64,000 nt of DNA from DAIDKA01 sp036489445 (GTDB taxonomy: Bacteria > Pseudomonadota > Gammaproteobacteria > Steroidobacterales > Steroidobacteraceae), in NCBI GenBank assembly GCA_036489445.1, contig DASXFV010000031.1, forward strand, positions 1 through 64,000. The letters are read 5' to 3'. Positions within the stretch are counted from its first letter, which is position 1, and each line of letters begins with the position of its first letter. Positions 24,701 to 32,026 of this stretch are shown piece by piece. Below the pieces are notes generated by a model. The model was not told where the DNA came from. It made no database searches and was given only the letters and a program-made list of their open reading frames with translations. The position numbers and the translations under genes were made by a program.

Positions 24701-24956
24701 AGGCGGTGGCCTCGATGCGCGAGATGTCATCCACCAGGGAGGCAAGCTGGCGCTCGTGCAGGGTCAGAATGCGGTTCTGGATGTCCGGGGCGCTCATCCC
24801 GGCGTAGGTCCATACGACACTCACGACCGGAATGTCGATGCTCGGGAAGATGTCCACCGGCATCCGCAAACCCTCACCAACCGCGAGCAGGCTCACGAGA
24901 ATCAGAACCGCGGCAACGGTATAGGGCTTACCCAGGATGTAGCGGACAAAAGACAT
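21780..24956 (-). CDS. RND family efflux transporter permease
   Basis: Proton-driven inner-membrane pump of 1058 residues with the AcrB/CzcA layout: TM1 at the N-terminus, a large periplasmic loop, TM2-6 from about residue 340, a second loop and TM8-12. PSIDIPVVSVVWTYAGMSA is the usual start of the first porter domain. The TM4 proton-relay region reads GILVDNGTVVIENVERH, keeping the first Asp of the AcrB DD pair but with Asn next. This differs from both AcrB and the metal-exporting HME class, so I leave the substrate open. It lies 22 bp after a histidine kinase gene and precedes the adaptor and channel genes. Confidence 0.95.
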   Translation of the reverse strand: MSFVRYILGKPYTVAAVLILVSLLAVGEGLRMPVDIFPSIDIPVVSVVWTYAGMSAPDIQNRILTLHERQLASLVDDISRIEATAYEGVGVEKIYLHEGADVTRAIAQLASSASYVRKYMPPNINPPLVIRYGATDVPIIQLSLSSNTLPDTKLNDLGQNIIRPELAVVHGADVPYPYGGKPRVIMADLDPKALEARGLTANDVSDALQAQNVILPAGDVKIGTQDYTLTMNNSPNVLDEINNFPVKQVDGRTVFVHDVAHVHDGFQVQTNSVSVNGVPGALMTIRNTGGVSTLAVINGVRALLPDIERLLPASVNIKPIFDQSVFVKAALNSVVMGGCMAAGLTALMILLFLGNWRLTLIILASIPLSILTAVLFMGAAGETLNTMTLGGFALAVGILVDNGTVVIENVERHAGLNQNMREAIIRGAGEVGTPTFLSTLCICIVFVPVFLLEGTAKYLFSPLSVSVIASLLASLVLSFTLVPVLFNFLMRGSGHSGEHAPATNVFARIHQRFERGFSALRESYRNTLSWCLAFPLYAGAAFLGLMLVSLLLFPLLGRDFFPQVDAGQMRLHVRAPPGTRLESTQQDFAAVESSIRKLVGTQQISVILDNIGLPYSGINLALSDSATVGPMDGEILISLNQKHTPTADLTAMLRRELPRRFPQLQFFFQPADIVDQVLNFGEPAPIDIRVTGSDAAATYAKALDLARKLSGVPGLVDSHVFQVPDAPSLTVDVNRAQASQLGTSQRQASENVLVTTNSSAQSAPNFWVDPRNGVSYPLVVQQPPYSIDSTGNLQTLPLSGSAVSNTPLLMNIASMGRGTVPLVMSQLNIRPLFDVHANVQGRDLYGAARDIDRLIDANRPPLSSAMTVSLGGQVDTMRSSYDGLFSGIALAIILVYLFLVVNFQSWIDPLIVLMAVPFALGGVIWILLLSQTHLSVPALMGTLMCIGLTTANSILIVSFANQRLAAGDSPLSAAATAGYTRLRPVLMTAGAMILGMVPMALGVGEGGEQNAPLARAVIGGLLFATFATLIFVPTMYRLLRRAPHQSAAPIARGAHANA

Positions 24957-24978
24957 CGGTTGCAGCCTGGTGGAATCT

Positions 24979-26340
24979 TCAGGTGCCCGGGCCGGCCATG
25001 GGCTGGCAATCGATGATGGCCCGCACGCCTGGATTGGCGTCCTCCAGGGTCAGGCTGAACTCATGCAGTCGAACAATCGCGGCGACCACGCTCAGTCCCA
25101 GCCCGGATCCGGCCACCGGCCGGCTGCGCTCGCCGCGATAAAAGCGCTGCAGCACCGCGGCGCGCTCGGTGCTGGGGATGCCCGGACCGTCGTCCTCGAC
25201 AATGATCTGCGGCCGCGCCGGGTCAGTGCCCAATCGTACCTGCACCGTACTGCCGCGGCCGCTGAACTTGATGGCATTGTCGATCAGGTTGGTGACCGCC
25301 TCGAACAGCAGCTTCGCATCCCCCTCCACGAGGGTCCCACGCTGGGCCAGCACCAGCAGCCTGACTCCTGCCATCTCGGCCAGCGGCTGATACAGTTCCG
25401 AGACAGGGTCGGTGACCTCGGCCAGATCGATCGTGCCAAAGCCGCCGCGACGCTGTCGCACATCCAGTTCGGCGATCCGCAGGATCGCACGGAACCGCTC
25501 CAGCACCTCTTCGATCCGTGCGGCGACACGCTCCACGGCTTGCGGCTCGTGCACGTCGGAGCGCTGGATGCGGCGCAACTGCAGTGCCGCAGTGGCCAAT
25601 GGGCTCAGCAGGTCGTGCGCGATGACTTCGGTGGCACCCTTGACCTCGGATATCAGTCGCTCGACCTCGCCAATCATGTAGTTCACGGCAGTGGCGAACA
25701 CATCCAGCTCATCGCCCCGGCCACTGACGGGCATGCGGCGCTTCAAATCGCCGCGCGCGATGTCCTGGGCGACCGCCTGCAATCGGCGCACGCGCTGCAA
25801 CGGCGCCGCGCTCAGGATCAGCCCCAGGGCCAGTCCGGTCAGCAGGATCAGGACCCCGCTCCAGGTCAGCGCCTGGGTGATGATGGCGCGCATCTGCTGC
25901 AGCTGCTCGATATCGCGCCCCACCACCAGAATCTGCCCGCCTGGCAGGTGGCGTGCGATGAGACGCGTGCTGGCCGGAAATTCCGCGGTCGGTGGCATCT
26001 CCGCCGGTCCACTGCTCTTCAGCAGCGCGGGCGGCAGGGCAATGAGATTGCCGGCGATGTGATCGCCGCCGCTGGTGAACAGCCCGAACACATTGTTTCG
26101 ATTGCCGTTCAGGGTCAGTTCCTCGATGACGCGTGCGCTCAGTCCAGGGCGCGGCGAGCGCACCAGGCCGCCTGCTTCGGCATTGAGGATGCTGTCAACA
26201 CGTCGGGTGAGATAGCCGGTCGACCGCACGTACACCATGCCCAGCAGCGCGATCGTACCCAGCGCGAACAACAGACCGTAGAGGACCGTGAGGCGAAACG
26301 TGGTCGTGCGTCGCAGCACATTAAATTGCATCGAGAACAT
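24979..26340 (-). CDS. Sensor histidine kinase of the RND operon
   Basis: Membrane sensor kinase of about 453 residues. Transmembrane helices at about 15-38 and 160-185 bracket a periplasmic domain, followed by HAMP and dimerisation domains. The H-box reads IAHDLLSPLATAAL, with Leu-Leu where HDLRTPL is usual. The N-box is NLIDNAIKFS and the glycine boxes DDGPGIP and GSGLGLSVVAAIV. Starts at 26340 or 26331 both overlap the response regulator stop, so translation is coupled. It sits directly upstream of the RND pump genes and likely controls them in response to pump substrates or envelope stress. Confidence 0.92.
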   Translation of the reverse strand: MFSMQFNVLRRTTTFRLTVLYGLLFALGTIALLGMVYVRSTGYLTRRVDSILNAEAGGLVRSPRPGLSARVIEELTLNGNRNNVFGLFTSGGDHIAGNLIALPPALLKSSGPAEMPPTAEFPASTRLIARHLPGGQILVVGRDIEQLQQMRAIITQALTWSGVLILLTGLALGLILSAAPLQRVRRLQAVAQDIARGDLKRRMPVSGRGDELDVFATAVNYMIGEVERLISEVKGATEVIAHDLLSPLATAALQLRRIQRSDVHEPQAVERVAARIEEVLERFRAILRIAELDVRQRRGGFGTIDLAEVTDPVSELYQPLAEMAGVRLLVLAQRGTLVEGDAKLLFEAVTNLIDNAIKFSGRGSTVQVRLGTDPARPQIIVEDDGPGIPSTERAAVLQRFYRGERSRPVAGSGLGLSVVAAIVRLHEFSLTLEDANPGVRAIIDCQPMAGPGT

Positions 26341-27001
26341 AGCCTGTGCCGCGTTCGGTGCGGATGAAGGACGGGCGACCCGGTTCGTCGATCTTCTTGC
26401 GCAGCTTGCCGACGTGAACGTCGATGAGATTCGTGCCGGGGTCAAAGTGATATTCCCAGACATGCTCGAAGATCATGCGGCGCGAGAGCATCTGTCCCGC
26501 ATTGCGCATCATGAATTCGAGCAGTTTGAACTCCATGGGCAGCAGCTCGATGGTGTGCAGGCCGCGGCGAGCCTCACGCGTGACCAGATCCAGCGTCAGG
26601 TCGCCAACGGTGAGCACCAGCTCCTTCTTCTGCGAGCGGCCCGCCCTGCGCAGCAGCACCTCCAGGCGCACCACCAGCTCGCTGGGCTCGAAGGGCTTCA
26701 GCACATAGTCATCACCGCCGCTGCGCAGGCCGGCCAGCCGATCATCCAGGTCCGCCATCGCGCTCAGCATCAGGATCGGCACGTCGCGACCCGCTTCGCG
26801 CAGCGACTTTGCAATCTGCAGACCGTCGCAGCCCGGCAGCATCCGGTCGAGCGTTATGGCGTCGAAATTCCCGCTCATCGCGCGATCGAGGCCTTGCTTG
26901 CCGTCGTAGCAGCGTTCCGGATAGAAGCCGCTCGCCGACAGGCAATCGGCGATCTCCGCGGCTATTTCCACGTCATCTTCGATTATGAGGATTCGCGTCA
27001 C
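26321..27001 (-). CDS. OmpR-family response regulator of the RND operon
   Basis: Transcription factor of 226 residues. The receiver carries the acidic pair in IIEDD, phosphoacceptor Asp52 (ITLDRMLPGCDG) and Lys in VLKPFEPSEL; the winged-helix domain ends RTERGTGYVLD. I start it at GTG 27001 (TRILIIEDD) because AGGAA lies 6-7 nt upstream; an in-frame ATG at 27082 would add 27 residues not seen in the family. It is the first gene of the five-gene regulator-kinase-pump operon, so it may autoregulate the whole unit. Confidence 0.93.
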   Translation of the reverse strand: MTRILIIEDDVEIAAEIADCLSASGFYPERCYDGKQGLDRAMSGNFDAITLDRMLPGCDGLQIAKSLREAGRDVPILMLSAMADLDDRLAGLRSGGDDYVLKPFEPSELVVRLEVLLRRAGRSQKKELVLTVGDLTLDLVTREARRGLHTIELLPMEFKLLEFMMRNAGQMLSRRMIFEHVWEYHFDPGTNLIDVHVGKLRKKIDEPGRPSFIRTERGTGYVLDAI

Positions 27002-27097
27002 CGGTGGTTCCTGCGAATGATCTGGCTTCAATACGGCGCGCCGCAGGTGATGCGGCGCGCCGGCCGGACAATCATAGGACAACAGCGGCCGAGGACT

Positions 27098-27718
27098 TCA
27101 GGTAATCGGAGTGTCGATTGCGTGGAAGGTCCTCTGCAGGTCATTGACGCAAGCGGTGAATGCGCCGACCGTGGGCTCGATCCCCATTGCCGCGCAGGCC
27201 AGCTCTTCGCGCTGTTGAGTTTCGTGTGGTGAGGCGTAGAAGAGCGAGCCGCTCGCGGTCGGCAGAGCTTGCGCACTCTGCTCCTGACCGGCGGGCGTCA
27301 GCTGGGCACTCTGGGGAGCCTGGGTCTGGCGTGCCGACTGCAGTACGCACAGCGCCAGGTTCGGGCTGCCGTCTGCATAGCCCTTTGCCCGGCAAGCGCG
27401 GTCCGCCTGCTGGTTTGCCTGAATGTCACTGGCACCCTGCGCCGAGTCCGACAGACTGGTCACGCAGCCCCGGTAACGGCTGGTCCAGTAATCCAGACGG
27501 GAGTCCCCCAGCCATTCGCCGCCAATGAGGCGTTCCGAAGGGCTCAGTCCCATGACGTTCTGGCATACTTGTGCGACGCGCGAAAGCTGTGCCTCCTGCA
27601 GACCGTCCGGGTTGAAGGCCGGTGATGCGGCCGCGCAGGCCGAGATGCTCAGAACCGCGATTGCAGAGGAGGCCGCAGTCAGCATGGAGGCCAGGGGAAG
27701 AGAGGTCCGGGTAATCAT
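27098..27718 (-). CDS. Hypothetical Cys-rich lipoprotein
   Basis: A 206-residue protein that I do not recognise. ATG 27718 follows GGAGA and starts a signal peptide ending ISAC, so Cys28 is probably lipidated. The mature part has several further Cys (for example VAQVCQNVMGLSPSERLIGGE, RYRGCVTSLS, ADRACRAKGY, ALCVLQ, LACAAMG, TACVNDL), spaced as in small helical repeats of periplasmic proteins. A Gln/Ala-rich linker lies near residue 130-150. It stands alone, 96 bp upstream of the response regulator start and on the same strand, so it could be a sensor accessory, but this is inference only. Confidence 0.7.
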   Translation of the reverse strand: MITRTSLPLASMLTAASSAIAVLSISACAAASPAFNPDGLQEAQLSRVAQVCQNVMGLSPSERLIGGEWLGDSRLDYWTSRYRGCVTSLSDSAQGASDIQANQQADRACRAKGYADGSPNLALCVLQSARQTQAPQSAQLTPAGQEQSAQALPTASGSLFYASPHETQQREELACAAMGIEPTVGAFTACVNDLQRTFHAIDTPIT

Positions 27719-27846
27719 GAAATTCTCCGCTCTTAGATCCTTTGGATCCGGTGTGGAGATGTTAATAGCGCCCCTGCGCACAACCCAGTGAAACAAAATT
27801 TACGGGGATTCCAGCAGTTCTTAAGGGATGCAGGCGGCTGATCAAT

Positions 27847-28569
27847 TCAATCCTTACCATGATCGACTGCAGACAGCCTCGTGGCGACCACGCCTTTGAT
27901 ATCGCCTATGGCGACGACCAAGGCCTCCACGCCACGCCGACCACTCAGTTGCAGGTGTATCCCGCGAGTCTCACCGTCTGCGCCGCCGTCGAACCTCTCC
28001 ACCGCGAGTTCCTGGACGGAGTAACCGCGTCCCGTGCACATCTGCACGACCTTCTCCACCGCGCCCTTGCCCGGCGTATATTGCACATGAATGTCGGCAT
28101 GCTCGGAGAGGATCCGTTTGGCCAGCGGCGTGTAGCAGTAGACGACCAGGAAATGCGCGCCCGTCACGAATAGCGCCAGCAGCGGGAGCCCCGCACCGCA
28201 CGCCATCCCTACCGCCGCCGTTAGCCAGATGATCGCGGCGGTCGTCAGCCCACGCACGATGTCCCGCTGCACGAAGATGAGGCCACCACCAATGAAGCCG
28301 ATTCCCGATACGATCTGTGCTGCGACTCGGGAGGGGTCCAAGACGATCGCGTACTTCACAATGGTATCGCTAAAGCCGTACTTGGAGACGAGCATGATTA
28401 GGGCGGCGGCGACTCCCACCAGGGTATGGGTGCGCAATCCCGCACTCTTTGCCCGGAACTCGCGTTCCAGTCCGATCAGCGAGGAGAGCACCAGAGCCAG
28501 TGCAAGTTCGCCAAACTGCACCCAGGACTGACCTTGCGGTTCGGTGTAGAAGAAATCAAGAAAGTGCAT
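27847..28569 (-). CDS. MgtC/SapB family membrane protein
   Basis: Inner-membrane protein of 240 residues starting at ATG 28569 with GAGGA upstream. About four to five transmembrane helices occupy the first 140 residues, with family motifs LSSLIGLEREFRAKSAGLRT, GIGFIGGGLIF and GLTTAAIIWLTAAVGMACG. A cytoplasmic C-terminal domain of about 90 residues follows. Relatives act in magnesium-limited or acid growth and modulate ATP synthase or phosphate uptake in some pathogens; the role here is unknown. It is divergent from an orphan sulfate-binding gene, with a 14-bp palindrome between them. Confidence 0.9.
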   Translation of the reverse strand: MHFLDFFYTEPQGQSWVQFGELALALVLSSLIGLEREFRAKSAGLRTHTLVGVAAALIMLVSKYGFSDTIVKYAIVLDPSRVAAQIVSGIGFIGGGLIFVQRDIVRGLTTAAIIWLTAAVGMACGAGLPLLALFVTGAHFLVVYCYTPLAKRILSEHADIHVQYTPGKGAVEKVVQMCTGRGYSVQELAVERFDGGADGETRGIHLQLSGRRGVEALVVAIGDIKGVVATRLSAVDHGKD

Positions 28570-28605
28570 GGTCCGGCTCCTCGAGGTTGCTCCCCGCGAT
28601 ATATA

Positions 28606-28619
28606 GCATGAGCTCATGC
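28606..28619. promoter_or_regulatory. 14-bp perfect palindrome in the divergent mgtC-like/sbp gap
   Basis: GCATGAG followed by its exact complement CTCATGC, next to a minus-strand TATATA at 28600-28605 that could be a -10 for the MgtC-family gene. It is a plausible dimer-regulator site within a 113-bp intergenic region; no regulator family is recognisable from it. Confidence 0.35.
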
Positions 28620-28682
28620 CCATCCAGCATTTGCCTCTGATCGTCGCAAGGTTACGATCCGGGGCAAGTGGGATGGTAGCGA

Positions 28683-29768
28683 ATGAACGTGACGGCCAAC
28701 CAGAGTGTCGTGTCGCCTGGCGGGATGAGCCAGCCTGCACTGCTGGCAGACTGGAGTCGTCGCCGGCTGGTGCTGACTGGATTGAGCGCCGGCTTGGCGC
28801 TGCCGCCGGTCGCGCGCGCCACTGCCGGTACGGCCCGACTGCTGAATGTCTCCTACGACGTGGCGCGCGAGCTGTTTGCGCAAATCAATCCGGCCTTTGC
28901 GAGTTTCTGGAAAGCACGCACCGGTCAGAATGTTCAGGTATCCCAATCTCATGGTGGCTCATCCGCACAGGCTCGCGCGGTGGTGGAAGGGCTGCCGGCG
29001 GACGTGGTGACGCTCAATCAGGTCACCGACATTCTTTTTCTGCAGAAGTCCGGGATGGTGGCCGCAAACTGGCGGCAGCGTCTGCCCTATCAGGCATCCC
29101 CGTCGTATTCACTGCCTGTGTTCCTCGTGCGCGCCGGCAATCCACGCCATATTCGCGACTGGGACGATCTGGCGCGGCCTGGCGTGCAGGTGATTCTGGC
29201 CAATCCCAAAACCTCCGGTAATGGCCGCTACGCATACCTCGGTGTCTACACCGATGCGCTGGAGAAGAATCGCGGCGACGAGCGCAAGACGCAGGACACG
29301 GTTGCCCGCGTGCTGGGCAACGTCGTGGTGATGGATACGGGCGGCCGTGGTGCAACCACTACCTTTGCCGAGCAGGGCGTTGGCGACGTCCTGGTGACCT
29401 TTGAGTCAGAAGTGAATTTGATTCGACGCGAGCGTCCCGATGCCGGTCTGCAGATGGTGGTTCCCCCCATGAGCGTGCAGGCGGACTTTCCTGTGGCCGT
29501 GGTGGACAAGGTGGTGGACCGTCATGGCACTCGCGAACTTGCGACATCGTATGCGCAGTTCCTTTTCACAGACCCGGCGCAGGAAATTCTGGCGCGCAAT
29601 TTCAACCGCGTCCGCAGTACGGCGGTCGCGCAGCGCTATCAGGCGCAGTTTCCGCCTGTACGCCTGGTTGCGCTGGAACAGCGCTTTGGTGGCTGGGAGG
29701 CGATTGCACGCAAACACTTCGATGAGGGCGGCGTGCTGGATCGCAGTCTCGCCCGGCTGCCGCATTGA
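28683..29768 (+). CDS. Sulfate-type ABC transporter substrate-binding protein (orphan)
   Basis: Periplasmic binding protein of the sulfate/thiosulfate family, 361 residues. The N-terminus has a twin-arginine-like signal (SRRRLVLTGLSAGLAL, Arg26-28), suggesting export as a folded protein. LLNVSYDVARELF, SHGGSSAQARAV, ADVVTLNQVTDI and NPKTSGNGRYAYLG are hallmarks and form the oxyanion pocket. No permease or ATPase genes lie nearby, so it must use a transporter encoded elsewhere. I withhold sbp or cysP because they cannot be told apart here. Confidence 0.9.
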   Translation: MNVTANQSVVSPGGMSQPALLADWSRRRLVLTGLSAGLALPPVARATAGTARLLNVSYDVARELFAQINPAFASFWKARTGQNVQVSQSHGGSSAQARAVVEGLPADVVTLNQVTDILFLQKSGMVAANWRQRLPYQASPSYSLPVFLVRAGNPRHIRDWDDLARPGVQVILANPKTSGNGRYAYLGVYTDALEKNRGDERKTQDTVARVLGNVVVMDTGGRGATTTFAEQGVGDVLVTFESEVNLIRRERPDAGLQMVVPPMSVQADFPVAVVDKVVDRHGTRELATSYAQFLFTDPAQEILARNFNRVRSTAVAQRYQAQFPPVRLVALEQRFGGWEAIARKHFDEGGVLDRSLARLPH

Positions 29769-29786
29769 GCGGGCCGCCGAATTGAA

Positions 29787-29821
29787 AGGCCGGTCGTATC
29801 CTTGGGGGACACGACCGGCCT
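29787..29821 (-). terminator. Hairpin terminator after the second porin
   Basis: An 11-bp perfect stem (AGGCCGGTCGT with its complement) closes a 13-nt loop. On the minus strand the stem is followed by TTTCAATT, a short U-rich stretch, and it lies 33 bp beyond the porin stop at 29854. It also lies 18 bp beyond the plus-strand sulfate-binding gene, so it may act in both directions. Confidence 0.65.
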
Positions 29822-29853
29822 CGAGGTTGCTGAAGTCCTGACCGGGGAGCCGA

Positions 29854-31137
29854 TTAGAACTTGTACTGCGCGTAGATACCGATCTCGCGGAACTTGCCGT
29901 CGGTTGCCGCGTTTGCACCGCCGATGGTGTACGAGCTGTTGGCATCGGCACTACCGATGGTCGCCGCGCCGTCGTAGACCGTCTCGAGCTTGTAGACCAG
30001 GGCAACATCCAGTGACTTCAGCAGCTTGTAGTCGATGCCTGCATCAAAGAACCTGTCCTGCAGCTTGGGGAGCACGTTTTCGCTCAGATTCACATTGTCA
30101 TAGCGGGTGAAAACGTTCCATTTGTCGTTGAAGGCGTAGGAGGCGAGGAGGCTGTAGCCTTTCGCCGCGTCACTGTTCAGCACCGCGGTCGGCGAAGAGG
30201 CCACGACGTCCTGGGTGCCGAACACGCCGGCCGTCAGGCTGTTGACCGTCTTGTAGTTCTTCGCATCGATGTATTCACCCGTGAGGCGGAACCCTGCGTA
30301 ATTCACCGACACGAGCCCATCCCAGCGGGTGGCGGTACCGGTCGGGTAGTCTTCATTGGCGACGGTCACCTGGCCCAAATGACCGTTGTAATAGCCGACG
30401 CCCACATCCAGCCAGCTGAACGGCTTGGAGGTGACGCGACCCTCGAAGTCGACGTACTTGGTGCGGCTCGGGTTCTTGTAACCACCGCCATCGACCACGG
30501 AGGCGGAGTAGCCCAGCAGATTGTTGATGAAGGAGCCGGAGGCATTCACGCCCCAGTCGGCCGTGGAGGCCAGGCTCAGGCGGTCACCGACGGACTTCTC
30601 AACCCAGCGATAGCCGGTGATGCCATCGGCGTATTGAATCCAGGGCATGGCATAGGAGCCGACGTGCACCGTGAAGGCATCGTTGAGTTTGGCGGCCAGG
30701 TACAGATATTTGACCATCACTTCCGTGGCGCTACCGCCGGTGTTGAGGGAAGTGGTGCCGGGCGTGACGCTGGCCACTGAACTGCCCGCGGGGCAGGTGG
30801 TGCCGGTCGGCTTGGCCCCGCCCGTGCAGGTGACCGTGGCACCGGTGACCACGGTGGTGCTGCTGGCGTATTGGGCGTCGGTGGTCAGATCCGCTGACCA
30901 GACATCGTTGAACGTGTGATCGATGATCAGATAAAAGCGCTTGACGTCAAAGCCCGTGCCGCTGGGCGCGACGGAGGGGTCACTGCCATTGGCCTGCCCT
31001 TGCTGCTGGCTGATGTTGCTGAAGTCGAAGAACGCCTGGCCACCCACCGTGGTGTTCTCGCCGACGTCTGCGGCGTAGGCGGATGTTGCGGTTACGCAAC
31101 TCGCAAGAATGGCCGCGGTGATAAGGTGCTTACGCAT
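29854..31137 (-). CDS. Pho-box-controlled outer-membrane porin (second)
   Basis: Predicted beta-barrel porin, 427 residues, ATG 31137 with AGGAG upstream. The signal peptide MRKHLITAAILASCVTATSA is followed by cleavage after AYA. FDVKRFYLIIDHTFNDVWSA near residue 75 resembles strands of phosphate/polyanion porin-type barrels, and the C-terminus EIGIYAQYKF ends in Phe, as required for BAM-dependent insertion. Two Cys in a Thr/Gly-rich loop (about residues 115-130) may form a disulfide. A two-half-site Pho box lies 133 bp upstream, so induction by phosphate starvation is likely. It differs clearly from the porins at 17.3 and 32.0 kb. Confidence 0.8.
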   Translation of the reverse strand: MRKHLITAAILASCVTATSAYAADVGENTTVGGQAFFDFSNISQQQGQANGSDPSVAPSGTGFDVKRFYLIIDHTFNDVWSADLTTDAQYASSTTVVTGATVTCTGGAKPTGTTCPAGSSVASVTPGTTSLNTGGSATEVMVKYLYLAAKLNDAFTVHVGSYAMPWIQYADGITGYRWVEKSVGDRLSLASTADWGVNASGSFINNLLGYSASVVDGGGYKNPSRTKYVDFEGRVTSKPFSWLDVGVGYYNGHLGQVTVANEDYPTGTATRWDGLVSVNYAGFRLTGEYIDAKNYKTVNSLTAGVFGTQDVVASSPTAVLNSDAAKGYSLLASYAFNDKWNVFTRYDNVNLSENVLPKLQDRFFDAGIDYKLLKSLDVALVYKLETVYDGAATIGSADANSSYTIGGANAATDGKFREIGIYAQYKF

Positions 31138-31540
31138 CGAGCAGTACTCCTGGTTTGCCACTCGCGTGCCTAGCGCAGCAACGCGGGTGGGTTCGATAAA
31201 AGACGGATCCCTGGATTTGTTGTGGGTTCGCCTGCGGGCGAATCCCGAAAAAAGGCGACTCGAAGGCCAATGACAACGGGATGACAATCTGCGGTGAGTC
31301 GCATTGTTTCTGCAGTGAATACTGCCGTAATGCGGTTACAAGGTCGGTAGCGCGCAGGTTCTATACGGGTCTTATATTGGTTATTCCCGCAACCGGTCTG
31401 GCGCCACTGTTGTAAAAGCACGTCAGAGCAGGGAGGGGCAATTCCCACGCCATCCGGGCTATTGCGGGTGCCGCGGCAACTGCCACAATGGTGATCTGTC
31501 TGGCCCGGCACCCTCCGGGCAGGATTTTTACGAGGACTGC
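31138..31540. other. 403-bp divergent intergenic region
   Basis: It separates the minus-strand porin from the plus-strand secreted-protein gene. It holds a Pho box (31270-31287, minus), a 9-bp hairpin with one G-U pair at 31224-31245 in the porin leader, AT-rich sequence near 31371-31378 (TATATT), and a 6-bp hairpin at 31503-31520 followed by TTTTT at 31525-31529, just before the next ribosome-binding site. No open frame with coding character was found. Confidence 0.6.
31270..31287 (-). promoter_or_regulatory. PhoB box upstream of the second porin
   Basis: On the minus strand TTGTCAT, CCCG, TTGTCAT: each half-site matches 6 of 7 and the period is 11 bp. Only two half-sites are in phase. The porin ATG is 133 bp downstream. 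A -10 at the ideal distance is not obvious. Confidence 0.7.
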
Positions 31541-32020
31541 ATGCCGACCTTACGCATTGTGATTCTTTCTACCCTTTGCGCGGCGGTCATGGCCGTACCT
31601 GCCGGGGCTGACACCCTGCCGGCGAGTATTCGGGGCTGCATCGGCGAAGCCGATGCGGCTCGGCGCCTGACCTGCTATGACCGCGAGGTCGCGCGCTTGA
31701 TTGCGCCGCCCAATACTTTCGCTCCGAGCGCCACCCCCGCCCCGCCGGCAACCCTCGCACCCCCCGCGTCCGTGCCGCCCGGCGCAGCCCCCGCGGCACC
31801 GCCCCGCCATCTGACGGCAAAGGTGAGCGCGGCGCGGCAATCGGGCGACAACCTGATCGTGACGCTCGACAATGGTGATGTGTGGGAGCAGTCGGCGCCC
31901 GCCACCAGCCAGTTGAACCTGCGGCCGGGTGACACCGTACAACTGGACCATGAGATGGCCAGCTGGTTCTTGTCCGACCGGTACGGCAACAACATCCAAG
32001 TCAGACTGCGCCCGCACTGA
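31541..32020 (+). CDS. Small secreted protein with C-x-RLxCYD motif, unknown function
   Basis: A 159-residue protein with a Sec signal peptide (RIVILSTLCAAVMAVPAGA). The mature N-terminus carries GCIGEADAARRLTCYDREVARL, the paired-Cys RLxCYD pattern found in many small proteobacterial exported proteins, some linked to type VI secretion. A Pro/Ala-rich linker (about residues 58-90) leads to a C-terminal beta-rich domain with VTLDNGDVWEQ and LRPGDTVQLD. CGAGGA precedes the ATG. No secretion genes are nearby. It ends 6 bp before a porin gene and may be cotranscribed with it. Confidence 0.75.
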   Translation: MPTLRIVILSTLCAAVMAVPAGADTLPASIRGCIGEADAARRLTCYDREVARLIAPPNTFAPSATPAPPATLAPPASVPPGAAPAAPPRHLTAKVSAARQSGDNLIVTLDNGDVWEQSAPATSQLNLRPGDTVQLDHEMASWFLSDRYGNNIQVRLRPH

Positions 32021-32026
32021 GCAGCC

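Noticed and set aside
23427..25016. A 529-codon plus-strand frame opposite the RND gene
   Set aside because: Antisense shadow; the minus strand encodes a complete RND protein.
31224..31245. Hairpin near the second porin as a terminator
   Set aside because: No U-tract on the 3' side in either direction (A-run on plus; on minus the T-run precedes the stem). It is listed only as a leader hairpin.
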